Positions 14,331 through 51,116 of a DNA stretch of 64,000 bases are shown piece after piece; the stretch's first letter is position 1; every line of letters begins with the position of its first letter. The notes under the pieces are model-generated. The model saw only the letters and a program-made list of their open reading frames with translations, had not been told where the DNA came from and searched no databases. The position numbers and the translations under genes are program-made. The DNA comes from Prunella strophiata (taxonomy: Eukaryota; Chordata; Aves; Passeriformes; Prunellidae): contig JAZBQD010000015.1 of assembly GCA_036583965.1 (NCBI GenBank), positions 82,161,309 to 82,225,308 of the forward strand, given 5' to 3'.

Positions 14331-14484
14331 TCAAATACATGAGAGTAGTTTATAAATTAGTTGAGCTGGAGTTGCCAAACTTGGCTGTATATCTGAGCAG
14401 CCTGGATGGAAAGCCTTTGCAACTGATATTGTCCTCAAGCAGCTGATCATCAGAGCATTTCCTTCCCATACCCAAACCAGCAAA
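14331..14484 (+). promoter_or_regulatory. MYLK4: MYLK4 5' UTR part of first coding exon, with upstream ORF
   Basis: A pyrimidine-rich tract followed by TTTTAG ends at 14330, a convincing splice acceptor, so the exon probably starts at 14331 and is preceded by at least one unseen non-coding exon. The segment contains an upstream ATG at 14339 opening a 35-codon ORF that closes with TGA at 14444-14446, 38 nt before the main ATG at 14485. The main ATG has A at -3 (CAAAATGA), an acceptable initiation context. A transcription start inside this exon cannot be excluded. Confidence 0.6.
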
Positions 14485-39857
<25,373 letters not shown>

Positions 39858-39885
39858 CCTCTCTGAAAGAGCTGCCAAACAGAAG

Positions 39886-42177
39886 GTTTGTTTCACGTCC
39901 CAAATGTTCATTCAGATGTAAAAGCTGTAGCCCCAGTGGAAGGGATCAGTGGACAGCTGAAAACCTTGGGTAATCCAAAGTGCACGGTCCAAACTGTATT
40001 CACCACCACCATCCCTGCTGCTGTCTGGAAAGCATTCAAAATGTAAACTGGCTCTATTACTTATACCAAGTAACAGCAATGTGCAAAATAATTAATGGGT
40101 ATGGAGCCATATGTGCTGCAAACCCTGGCCATTTTAGAGGGAATGGTTATGCTCCCACTGGCTCTCATGGGGCAGGGATTTCACCCAATAATTTTTCAGT
40201 GTTGAAAGCTTTTGGGTTTTCATGCTGTGGTTAGAAGTATGGTTTAAAAAGAGTAGAAATATGAAAAATAATAACTTTTTAGCAGAGGCATGGGCCAGAC
40301 CCTCAGGGCAGCTTGACTAACTGCAGCCAAATCAAAGCAAGGTGACCCCTAAAAGAAGCTGCTCCACAAGTCTGAGGACTCAGTTCTGACAGGGCACTTA
40401 CCTTCCCTTTTAACAACCCAAATGAGTCTGACAGAGCATCTCTCTGTCCTTGTTCCCTGGCTCCTTGTCTTTGCTGCCCTTTCATTAACAGACAGTTCAT
40501 TAGTGGTTCTCAGGCTGGCTTGGTTGCCTCCCCTGGGGATCAGGCAGACTCAAGTCTGCTCTCTTTTTCTGTCCCTGGTCTTTGACCAGTGCATACTCAC
40601 TCGGCCACTTTGAAATCGCGCTGCCTCAGGCCGTGCAGTGTCTCCATAAACCGATACTCCAATTCCCACTGCCACTTTCACCAATTACCACAAAAATTGG
40701 TGGCTCTGTTCAGGGACCAGGGGAACTGCTCAAAGATTCTGGAAGCCATCTCTGGGCAAAACTCAGTGGAGGATCAAGTAGTGAATTAGGCTGAGAACAC
40801 ACACACACACTGTAAAACCACTTCCATTTAGTAGTGTGTAATGAGTAACAACAGGATGCCAAAATAAAAGTAGTCCACCTTTCACCACTTGCCAGAAGGC
40901 AAGTTTTTAATGGTGCCATCATCCATCATCTGCTTGGTAGGACAAGTAATATACTGGCTTTTTTTCCAACAAGTTTTTTTCCAGGAACATGTGGAAAATA
41001 GAGTATTATGAAAGGTTGAAATTTTTGTTCTAAGTAAGATTAGAGCGGATTTTATACAGTATAGTGTCATAACACAGAAGGTAATGATCTTTACATGAGC
41101 TATTTCAGAGACATGAAGATGCCTTTCAGTGCATGCAGTGGAAGCCAGAAGCCAGTAAGGACTAAGATACCATTATTACATCCCACTTGCTCTCTGAAGC
41201 CATGCAACTTCCTGATATGGTAATATCTGAACATTGGCTTCTGGAGTAGAAATCCAGTGGGATTTTGTAATCCTTAGTATTCACCCTCACTTCACTGGTG
41301 CTGAGACAGATTCCATGAAGCTTTGGTCCACTCACCTGTGTGCTTCTACACAGTAGATTTCTAAACAGGTTTTCCAGCCCTGTTGCAAGATTAGTGTTTG
41401 CATCTGGGTTTCCCATTTCAAGCCACTAACTTGTGGCAACAAACACAACAACAAAATTATCCCTCTGTAATGCAGGAAACACTGTATTACACAATTTTCT
41501 GTTGCAACCAAAGTCAACTTTAAGATAAATTGACTGTCCAACAGCAGTCAAAATTATTTTTAAATAAACTTTTAATAGCTTTGTAACATAGTAACCTACC
41601 CATGATCTAACTTGCAGGAAAATCTGGTTTTGGCTTTTGCAGTGTTATTTCCTCTGTGTGTGTTTTTCTTTTTGGAGTTTATTTGAGTTTACTTAATGAG
41701 TGGATCTAAAGTCATAGCTGTGCTTTATTTTTAAAGAATCCCTTTAGCTATTTTTATCAGGCAAGTAGTATGGTTACCACATTTAACCCAAAATAATGTA
41801 CCCAAGTGCCAGTTGATTTAAATCTGGCATTATAAATGCTTGCAGCGGTAACACAAATAAATGGAGAAGTTTGCAGCATGCCTTTGCATACTGTGATCTG
41901 TATGACAAGAGAGGTAAAAAAAGCAGAGTAGCTGCATTTAAAGAGATACCTCCAGGATCAATTCTCCACTTAACAAAGAGGCCTTGTCTTTTTAATATTG
42001 TATAAATAATTTCACAGAAAAGGTGGCTGTGAGAATCCTTTGTAAGCAAGAAGCTTTAGTGCTGCTTTCTTTTCTTTTTGCACGAAGAAACCACCATGTG
42101 GTCATCCCAGAACACTTAACCAAATGAAAAAAATATACTGCTGAATAAATTGGATTCTTGTTTTGTTTATTTTGCAG
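39886..42177 (+). other. MYLK4: MYLK4 intron 13
   Basis: 2.3 kb between donor GTTTGT and acceptor TTTTGCAG. It contains a CA run (40797-40810) and an AATAAA at 40863-40868 that could end an unspliced exon-13 transcript. I looked for an exon encoding the basic RLKSQ...KY...RRWK segment of MYLK2/3 and found none. Confidence 0.6.
40797..40810 (+). repeat. AC microsatellite x 7
   Basis: Seven AC units in intron 13. Confidence 0.9.
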
Positions 42178-42258
42178 AAAAGCTGCTGTGTGGTTACTGC
42201 TGCTAAGAGATTTGAAAATATCAGCAGTCTCGGTGCTTTAACCCCCTGCCATGACTGA
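42178..42258 (+). pseudogene. M13-like calmodulin-binding terminal exon, alternative or relic coding
   Basis: After TTTGTTTATTTTGCAG the sequence entered in phase 0 reads KSCCVVTAAKRFENISSLGA followed by LTPCHD and TGA (42256-42258). It aligns with the MYLK2 M13 calmodulin-binding peptide ([20 protein letters not shown]) and with MYLK3 (HFYVVTAANRL). The phase matches the second-frame exon at 39816-39885. The usual basic segment with the Trp anchor that precedes this in MYLK2/3 is absent, and FKK is changed to FEN, so calmodulin binding is doubtful. In the canonical transcript this is 3' UTR. Confidence 0.55.
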
Positions 42259-43580
42259 GACTTCTACTAAATGGACCAACAGCACTTTAGTTGCAGGACA
42301 AGTCCAAGCATTGTGGAGCTGCTTCTTCTCTATTCAGCTGTCAAAAGAAGGAAAGTATTTCTCCAGGTTGCAGGAACGTGTTTCTTCTGAAGCAGCATGT
42401 TCTCCATGCCTGCAAGTGCTACATTAGCTTGGTTTCATAATGAACTTTTCTCTATCTAGTCTTATATCCTCATTTACTTATCAAAGGCTTCTTAAAGTTT
42501 AAATTATCATGTAAAATTAACTGTTTCTCTTCTGAGCCCAGAAGGCAATCTGTCACTATGTTATATCTGTAGCCAAGGTTCATTTGACACTGGAGTCAAG
42601 TAATTTTAAAAAACCCAAAACGCCCCCCAAAAGCTGCAGCAAATTTAAAGCTGCCTTTGGTAAAAGATTTGAAGTTTGTTTTCCCTGTCACACTAAAATG
42701 AGTTAAGGATTAGCTCAACCAGAGTTAAAGCCATGTTAATGTAACATCAGTGGAAGGGAGAAATGAGGCTTTCCTTGTGTACAGGTGAATTTGCTGCAAC
42801 TGTGATAGGGTACATTTCAGGATTTTTCAGCCTGATGAATTACTGCTTGCTGTAAATACACTTGGATTAATTAAACAAGGAAGAGAACAAGGCACTATTC
42901 ACTTGTACCCATGCAGACCCTGTTCTCCAAAATGCAAATATAATTCAGAGTTATTTTAACAGAGGGTGATTTCATATCAGCTAATCTGTTTAATGCTAAT
43001 TTAACTGATTAGGACCACTGACAAAGAGAGGAGTCTATGCTTTGCTCATTTTAACCTCTGAGTAAAGACTCAAGTAAAAATCCTCTGTATTTCTAAAGTT
43101 TTCTTATCTTGCTCCCAAGCCTTTCTGATTCTTAACTAGGTAAAAAAATAGGAGTCAGAAAAGCTGAATTCTTCACCTGAAATTTTTTGATTATGGCTCA
43201 TCATTAAGTGAATCTAAGTTGCCAAGGCTTGAAGTTGAAATAATGAGGCTCTCTGCTGTATATGGCTTTCTTGCTGCTTGGTTTCAGAACTACATAAATT
43301 CAAATTGTAATGAGTATTTTGTGTAATCATGCTGTTGTGGTGTCTTTACATTGTCTTTGCTTAATCCAGTTCTGATCAAACTACATATTAACATAGCTAT
43401 CTCTATATATTTATCTATGCATTTCATATGTTTATATATTTAAGTTCTGTCTTTTTAAAAAAGGGATCAACATAAAGACAAAACAGTATTATTCATCACC
43501 ACACAATGAATTGCTTCTCACACCTTTGTCCTTTCTGGATAGTATTCATTTTGAAATAAAAAGGGGCCCATTAATGGGAC
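42259..43580 (+). other. MYLK4: MYLK4 probable 3' UTR of last exon
   Basis: AT-rich sequence following the acceptor at 42177, with no further coding frame. It ends approximately 20 nt after an AATAAA at 43555-43560. The exact cleavage site is inferred. Confidence 0.5.
43555..43560 (+). terminator. MYLK4: Candidate MYLK4 polyadenylation signal AATAAA
   Basis: First canonical AATAAA after the 42178 exon acceptor, about 1.3 kb into the exon. The downstream GU-rich element is not obvious, so later signals (45943, 46353, 46966) remain possible. Confidence 0.45.
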
Positions 43581-44989
43581 ATCATGGCCATCATACTCTC
43601 TACAGCCAGTTTGATCCAATGTTTTAAAATCATTGTAATACATCCCTTAAGATTGCTCCTGTTAATGAACTGGACTTCTTACAACTGTGACATCTTAGCA
43701 ATACTGATGTGTTGCACCAGAGGTTGCAAATACTGCTGTCACACACTGACACACCATGCAGCTTTTATATTATATAGAGCACTGCCACCTTCAAATCCTC
43801 ATCTGTAGTCTTTACTAAAGTAAAGTTTGCCAAGCAGAAATGGAAGTTTCTTTGGGAAAAGACTGAATGATCTCAAAGCAAGAAAACGAGCATATGACTT
43901 CTAGGTAGAAGCTGGGCTGCTTGTTTTTAGTCACCATTTATATTTACCTGGTCAAAATGAATAGAAAAGTTGCCTTTCTGTTAGGGCTGGAGTTCCCATG
44001 CCTGTTCTGACTGTCTTCAAGATATTGTAGCTTTTTGTACAGTAAAACTCAATGATCAGACTAAAATGCAGCTAACTGTTTTGGAATTACAGGATCTCAT
44101 GATGCACTTTAGTGCCATTGTTGTAGAATTGGATCAGGGTTTTGTTTTTCCCTTGGTAGATTTTACATGGATAAATTGCATGTAATTTTGAATCTTATTA
44201 ACTATACTAAATAATAGTGTGACTACAGTCTTTTCTGCTTTGTTGCTCAGTTGAATTAAGAGGATTTATTATTTGTTGATATATACATCTGAGTAGTAAT
44301 TAAGAGCTTAGTGCCATGAAGATCAGCCCAGTGTTACAGTGTGTTGCACTGAATCAACCACAAATCCTCCAGGAGCTGTAGGAAAATGTGGCCTCTGTTG
44401 AGCACATCCCCCAAGTTTATCTGTACAGTGCTCTGTCAGAAATAGGAGTGCATGGGAGGATAGAAGAGCTGGACATATTTCCCCCACCTTGAGAATTTAG
44501 GCATGAGTTGAGGAGAGGACCTCTCAGCAGCCTCTGGCTTGTGCTACTGGGCAGTGCTTCTAACACAATTAAGGCATTTAACTTCCATTCTTCACAACAT
44601 GGATAATGGTGGTCACACTCTAGAGACTTGTCTGTAAATTGTCCCACTGTTTCATTCTTGGAACAGCTCCTGCAGTAGGGGCTGAATTTGAGGGAGGGCC
44701 AGTCAGAGGAGGTTGGACTGAGCAAGTCTCTGCAGTGACTGAAGGTGCCATTTGGTGCCCAGGGTTAACCCCAAGTGAGCATGCAGGTGTCCAGTGGACA
44801 AGGAAAGAATCCCAAGTGCACTTCTGCTTTTTGCTCTACAGCTGCTGGATCTGCAGCACTGAGTCAAAGGGAGGTACCTGACCTAGGGCCTTCACAGTCA
44901 CCAAGGGTAAAAAATTATACTGCTGTGTAATCATCACTGCTGTGTATAGAAATGTGCCTGAGAAAAATGTATCCAGAGATGTTTATTTG
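43581..44989. other. Downstream intergenic DNA before the CR1 fragments
   Basis: Non-coding as far as can be read; no repeats of known family or exon-like segments recognised. Confidence 0.5.
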
Positions 44990-45228
44990 TGTCTTGTATC
45001 CACCTCAACATGAGAAAGAGCTTCCTTGCATTGAGGGTGGCAGAGCACTGGAACAGGCTGCCCAGGGAGATCATGGAGTCTCCCTCTCTGGAGATGTTCC
45101 AAAGCCCCTGTGTTGATGTGTTCCTAGTGTCATCTGCTTTAGGTGACCATGCCTTGGCAAGGGGGTTGGACTGGATGATCTCCAGTAGTCCCTTTCAACC
45201 CTAAAAATTCTGTAATTCTGTGATTCTG
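44990..45228 (+). mobile_element. CR1 non-LTR retrotransposon, 3' fragment
   Basis: The segment runs from the CCACCTCAACATGAGAAAGA region through TGGCAGAGCACTGGAACAGG and TGGACTGGATGATCTCCAG to CAACCC and an ATTCTGTGATTCT tail. This is the 3' end of the chicken-repeat-1 family. The open frame includes VAEHWNRLPREIMESPSLE, the end of the CR1 reverse-transcriptase ORF. It is 5'-truncated, as most CR1 copies are, and not capable of movement. Confidence 0.92.
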
Positions 45229-45390
45229 GGATCTTTCCTGGCTGTTTTAATTTTAGTAAATAGCTTGAGACAGATTCTTTTTAGTGGCTTCCCAATTGTG
45301 TCTCATTGCACGTTGAGCAGCATGCTGTTTTGTGTGTGTGCTCACATATGCAAGTTTGATTTGGGTTTTGTTTTACTTTGCCCTACCTCT

Positions 45391-45539
45391 GGAAGCATTC
45401 TAGGGTGAGTTGGACAGGCCTGTAAGCAACCTGATCAAGTGGGAGACCTCATTTCTCATTGCAGGAAGGCTGGACTAGATGACCTTTAAAGTGTCCCATC
45501 CAACTCGAAACTATTCTATGATTCTATGATTTTATGATT
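45391..45539 (+). mobile_element. CR1 non-LTR retrotransposon, second 3' fragment
   Basis: A second, more diverged CR1 3' end in the same orientation. It has GCAACCTGATCAAGTGGGAG, GCTGGACTAGATGACCTTTA and CATCCAACTC, and closes with the direct-repeat tail ATTCTATGATTCTATGAT. It lacks most of the upstream ORF and comes from a different CR1 subtype than its neighbour 160 bp upstream. Confidence 0.9.
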
Positions 45540-48500
45540 TAAGTATGTTCTGTAATGACTAATAGCTAAGTCCTGCTGTGTTAAATCATTGTTTTGACAC
45601 ATCATCATTTATTTTCTGCTAGGTCATAATAATACTAAGGCTACTAGGGTCTAATAAGTCACCTACATCTGTGTGAGTTTGCTTGTAATTTTTGTTACAT
45701 ATTGGGTTATGTGATTGCATTTGGAAACTGTGAACTGCTGTGCTTGTGAGCAGGTTTGGGTGTGAAAGGCACTGTTCTTGCTGCTTTTATTCTATTTTGC
45801 TGTACACTTGTGGACAGACAGGGATGACTGCAGGTACCTCAAGAGTGGCATAGAAACATCAGTTGTGGTGGGAGGGATGAAGTGCCCAGATGCAGTGCTT
45901 GTCTTGTGCACTCTTCCTGACATGTAAAAATTAAAAAAAATAAAATCCTGGGAACATGACAACTATCATCAGGCACTCATAAGAATCAGGACACTGTCCT
46001 TCCCACTCCTATAGATCCAGCAGGTATACTGGATGCCAGATATACTGGAGTAGTCTAAGACTGACATCAAGATTAGAAGCAAATATACTTGGCACAAGAT
46101 GGGACACCAGTGGTTTCTCAACTGTTTTTATTTGTTGTATATCCTGAAGATTATGAAATGGGTAAAAACCTCTTCTGCAGAAAGATCTCCATGCTATCAT
46201 GCCCATGTTTGTGAACACCTGCAGCCAGTCACTCCTCTGGGTACCCTCACAGCATAAGCAGTTGGCAACCTGGACAATCCACTCTGGAGATTACAAGGAG
46301 CAGCAGCTTTTTAATTTCATTTTTATATTACCTCTAATGTCAGAAGCTGAATAAAGTTGAAACCAAGCTAAATTCTTAATTCCAACCAGGAATTACAGGG
46401 TAGCCCACAGAAATAAATACGGGAAGTGCTAGATCTATCTTTTGTGAGGTGAGTAGTAGAAGAACCCAGTTTAACCACCCTGCCTTCCTGCCAAAATATC
46501 TACTTTGCACCAGTCCTGATCAGTAAAAATGAAAGGAACCTTTTTAACAGTGAAGGAATCTCAATCAAGAAACAGTTTTTCTGCAGTGGTTAAATTGCTG
46601 CAGTAAAAGTCAAGTTATTTTGGCATTTTCAGTTTAATGCTGACACTATAAATCACTGACAGCCTCTTTCAGCAAAATGGCCCCCACCAGGAGCTGTGAG
46701 AAACGAAGGTGTTTGTCAGCTCTTCTCCACTGATGGAAACCTGGAAACATTGGATTCCTTTCCTCTGGATCCAGTGAGCAGGGCAATTCTTAGCTTTTGG
46801 ACTTTTGGTACGTGGTAATGGATGCAGTTTTGCACCCAGAGCAGTGATGAATGGATGAATGAGCACTGATGCTCCAAACTCCTTCCAGGAGGATGATGCA
46901 TCTTCACATACTACTTTTATCACTGATATGTACTTGTTCTTGTGCTTCCTGTGAATAAAACTAAACACTGCATGAATCTGTTTAGGAATGGTAGACTGTT
47001 TCACCTTCCATGAAGGCTTGGTAGCTGAACAACTAACTACCCGTTTCAAACTTAGATGAAGACTGGTAGAGATGGTGCTTTGTAAATATGTTGTTTAGCT
47101 GCATCTGTAGAGTTAGTGACCTCATTTTGGTGTAGCAGAACTAATGTTTGTGTACCCCACTGGCAACTTCCCTTGAATTTTGAAGGACAGGCATGTGGCA
47201 ACTAAATCATGAAGCATGTGGATTTTCATGTACCTTATTACTTCGGTTTGCATATCTGATTTTGTAGATTAACTTGTGTATCTCTGGTATGTGTTCTTTT
47301 GTGAAAACCATGAAGCAATCTTGTAAAAAGATGAAAGAGGAATAAATGCTGATTTTGTTTACTCCAGGGTTTTTGTTTGCTGTATTTAATGAGCCTGTAA
47401 TTTCTATTAGTGGCAGAAAGAAGTGTGGCCTTTTTCCCAACTGCTGTCTCTAGATACATGAAGAGAAAAGTAATTTCCATTGAAACAAATGTACCTACAT
47501 CAAAGGTTGGCTCAGGCTCACAATCTGTACTCACTCCTTGTAAGAAAACCTCTCTCTGCAAGTAACTGGGACTTGAGGTGCTCTTGACTGCAGTCTTGCT
47601 GGAAGTCCTTAAGACCAGGTTACTAAGGAGGAAATTAGAAATTGCTGAAATTTCTGGTATTTGGTCACTCAAGAGACCCGGTGTACTTTTCTCCCTAATT
47701 TGTCACACTTGCACCACTGGCCTATCCCAGTGTTGCCATCTGGGAACTGCACTTTAACCTTACACCATCTAGGAGTTCATCGACTACCCAAACAGTCTGG
47801 AATCAGAATTATTGTTTCCCGCGGAGTTAAATCAAACTTCAAGTGGGCTGGCTAGTGAAAAAATAAAGAGTGAGAGTAAAAATTGAGAGAAAGGTTACAG
47901 GGTAAGAAATCAGGAAGCAACCTCTGACAGACACTGGCCTGTATTCAGTAACTAGAAATTTTTCTGGCTGGTTTACCCACAGCCCTGGTTGCAGCACTTG
48001 AGACATGCACCATACTTGAGAAACAACTTTGGCGTCTTACACTGGAAGGTTCTCATTTAACACCAGCCTTTGATAAGCCTGAGGTTTGCAGGTGTGAGAT
48101 TTAAGTGTCCACCCTCCTGATGAAGCTGTGAGTTAAATCAACATAAGTGTTGCATGCATTCCCCAGAGAGCTCAGTGCTCCTGGCTGATGTGGAACAAAG
48201 TCATCACAATCCTACTTGCAGAGCCTGGGGGCTAAAAGAATCTACAAGAGGACAATTTTATAGTAGCCAAGCACAGGACATGCAGCTGCTGCTCCTTTTC
48301 AGCTGCCCAAGGCAGCCCCAAGACCACCAGCCATGTCAACAGGAAGCCCAGGCTGGCTGGTGAGCCCAGGCAAAAACTGTGCTCCAGCATGTGTCCACAA
48401 AGGACCCTGGGGACTTCAGTAGGGGTCTGAAAGTCTTTCAGGATGACAGCCCAGAGGGAGTTCCTATACATGACCAGGCCTTATACATTTGCTCTTCATT

Positions 48501-50439
48501 TGCCTTTCTTGAAACCTGTTGCTGTGTTTTAGTTTTCAGTGCCTTTTACCCTGGTGTAGGAGTTTTTGTCCAGAAAATATTAACATCTGTGCCTTAAAAG
48601 TGATGAGGATGACTTTGCTGTAGTACTTTGGTCCTCTCAACAGCTCCTGCTAAATGCTGGCAAAAATAAAATAAATGGGGCTAAAATAATGCTCAGCTCC
48701 CTGTATGTGTCTGTAAAGCAGCTCCACACTTTAAAAATGTGTTCCCTAAGTTCATGTGGTTAAAAATATGTTGACTACAGGAAAAAAATCCAACAAGGGA
48801 CATTCATAATTCTTCATTAATTAATAGTCAGCCCTTTTTCTCCCCCAATTATTTCAAACACCTGCTCACAGTAAATTTCCTTTGCAGTTTTTTAATGCTA
48901 TTTTAATATTACCCAGAACTTGGAAACATACACTAAGCTTCTCTTATTTTTAATTATTTTCAAATTAATTTTAATTTTCTGAATATTTTCAGTGCTGCCT
49001 ATTCATTCAATAAAACTGAATTTTAATTTTAATTTTCTTTTTTCTTTAAAGGCCTCCTAAACTTTCCAGAGAAACTTTATGGGCTGTTTTAATGAAAGCT
49101 TTTGGAAAAGGGACTGGATATTTCAAAATTCCTCTCTTGAAGCCTCCTCATCCAAAAAGAAGTGGGCGGGGGGAAATCACTTCATCTGGTGACTCACATC
49201 TCTCGCATGCAAGCAAGAATTCATCCAGGAGCAGAACCATCTTGTATTTGGAGTGCAGGCTCCTCTGGGTGCAACAGCAGGGCCACCACCCCCAGCAGCA
49301 CCTCTCCTGCGCTGGGTGGGCTGTGTCCACCCCCAGGCTTCCAGCTGGTGCCCATCTTCAGTGGCTGCACAGTGAACATCTGCGCTGCCACCACAGACGT
49401 CAGGCTGTCCCCGGGGCTCAACACACTGCTGCCTCTAGGGGACACAGAGCTGTGACTGTGGCAGAGGTGAGGGAGGGAGGGTGAAAGTCATTCTTTTCCA
49501 GAGCTGCCCACTTCTCCCCAGCTGATCTACATGCATGTCCTCTCTTTGCTTTAGTTGCCCAGTCACTGTTCCATGAGCTCTGATCTTTTTCTCTCCATGA
49601 CTTATGTAGGGGTGACATCTGACCGCTGTAAGCAGATCAGGGCAAACGACTTTCAGGATGACCTCAGGTCCTCCAATAACATGAATACTTTCATGGAGGG
49701 GGTACCAAGACAACCCTGCTCTGAACCTTGAATATGTTCACCCCATTTCAGTCTGTGTGGTCTCAGGGATCAGGGATAATTTAGAGACAGGTGGCAGGGT
49801 CTTGCCTCGTAAAAATGTGGTGGCCTCATTGTGTCAACTGAGCATTCCTGCTGCATCGCCTGTGTCACCTGCTGCTTGTACCCCTCTGCTTTGTCAGACA
49901 GTCCATAATGGGTTTCTAATCCCTCACTGACGAAGCTCATGTCATGGATAACACTGGGGAATCCAAACCACCAGATTGCTGAAAGGAGATATTTAACTGG
50001 CACTGACATTTGCTAAGTTTCTTCATTTGGCTTTTAGCTTTATTTTTTGTTATGGTTCACTTGTGCAGACTTAAGAAATATCCATTGCGAGGAGCTTTCA
50101 TCTACTCTGCTCTTAATCCCTGCAGATGCCCATGTTCCATGGACCAGAAGAAGCTTTCTAATAGTAGGAGTTTGTTGATTTTCATCTTTGCCCCAGTGAA
50201 AGTGCTGTCCCAGAGCTGTTCAGATGGCCTGAAATGTTAGACTTAGTCCCACAGGCATTTGTAGTCAGAGCAAAAAGCAATAGCGACTGCTGCAACAGCA
50301 GCAAATTGTGTCCTGATCGTGGACACCTTCCTGAGCTGGGGCCAGAGCTGTCAGTCAGTCAGTCTAGTCAGTCAGTCCCCCAGCACCACCAGGGGGGAAC
50401 AGGTACCGGTGGGAAGGCGATGTCCCCATAGCTGGGAGC
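45540..50439. other. Intergenic DNA between CR1 fragments and CpG-rich patch
   Basis: No gene supported. The GC-rich stretch at about 49240-49470 ends in CAGAG|GTGAGG, which looks like a splice donor, but no homologous protein is recognised. A GTCA repeat lies at 50350-50376. Confidence 0.5.
50350..50376 (+). repeat. GTCA tetranucleotide repeat, interrupted
   Basis: GTCAGTCAGTCAGTC, then TA, then GTCAGTCAGTC; it lies just before the CpG-rich patch. Confidence 0.85.
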
Positions 50440-50740
50440 ATTTCAAGGGATGATGCGTGGGTCTGGCGCCTGTTCCCTTGGCAGCCCTGCCTGGGCGCTG
50501 GCGGTGGCCGTGCAGGGCTGGTGACACCGCGCTGCAAGGGGCCAGCGCGGCCACCAGAGGCCAGCATTGCTGTTCAGGGAGCTGCGACAGTGGCCCTGCC
50601 TCGTCGCCGGAGGGGATGCTTTGGGATGCGCGTTGCATACGGAATGCCGGCGCCGGCTGCGTCATGTAGCGCAGTGGCACTCCCAAATCCCGCTTGGGGA
50701 CCGCCGTGCCAACCAACGCGTGTGGAGGCGGGTGACCTTT
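50440..50740. promoter_or_regulatory. CpG island-like patch, gene unassigned
   Basis: The only segment in the window densely filled with CpG: about two dozen CG dinucleotides in roughly 300 bp (for example CCGGCGCCGGCTGCGTC near 50645-50665), against near absence elsewhere. Such patches usually mark promoters in vertebrates. No coding exon was recognised on either side, so it may serve a non-coding RNA or act as an enhancer. Open frames inside it on both strands are composition effects. Confidence 0.6.
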
Positions 50741-51061
50741 AAAACACCTCTGACTAATAAACCGCTATTTATTTGCAGGGAAAAACTGCACTAAACATAG
50801 CTTTTAACCTCTCCCCATCCTCAGCCTGTCCTTAGCACACCAAGCAGAAGGATGCAGGGAAGTGCCTGAGGCAGGGTATCAGAAAAAGGTTGGAGAGTTT
50901 GCACCATGAGAGGCTGGCCGGGGTGACTGTGGGCAAATGCATAGCGCAGCTGGGAGTGCTCCTTCCTCACTGCCATTCACTCTCCCTTTGGCAATAGCAC
51001 TGCTTCAGGCACCTGCAGAACACAAACAGAAATTGATGTGATTTAGGATTTGCCTGTAAAT

Positions 51062-51116
51062 CAGCTGACAGGAGTACAGAGACATGAAGAGACTTGCACA
51101 CTTCTGCTATAAATAG
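51062..51116. promoter_or_regulatory. E-box plus MEF2/TATA-like element
   Basis: CAGCTG (51062-51067) lies 39 bp before CTATAAATAG (51107-51116), which matches the MEF2 consensus YTAWWWWTAR perfectly and also reads as a TATA box. It is about 370 bp past the CpG patch. It could be a muscle enhancer of MYLK4 or a core promoter. Confidence 0.3.

Noticed and set aside
41109..41154. 46-nt segment with good acceptor TATTTCAG and donor GTAAGG, considered as the missing basic linker exon of the calmodulin region
   Set aside because: Length 46 breaks the phase between 39885 and 42178, and the peptide (RHEDAFQCMQWKPEA) lacks the RLKSQ and KRRWK pattern.
50372..50716. 114-codon antisense frame in the CpG patch
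   Set aside because: GC-rich DNA depletes stop codons; overlapping frames open on both strands show this is composition.
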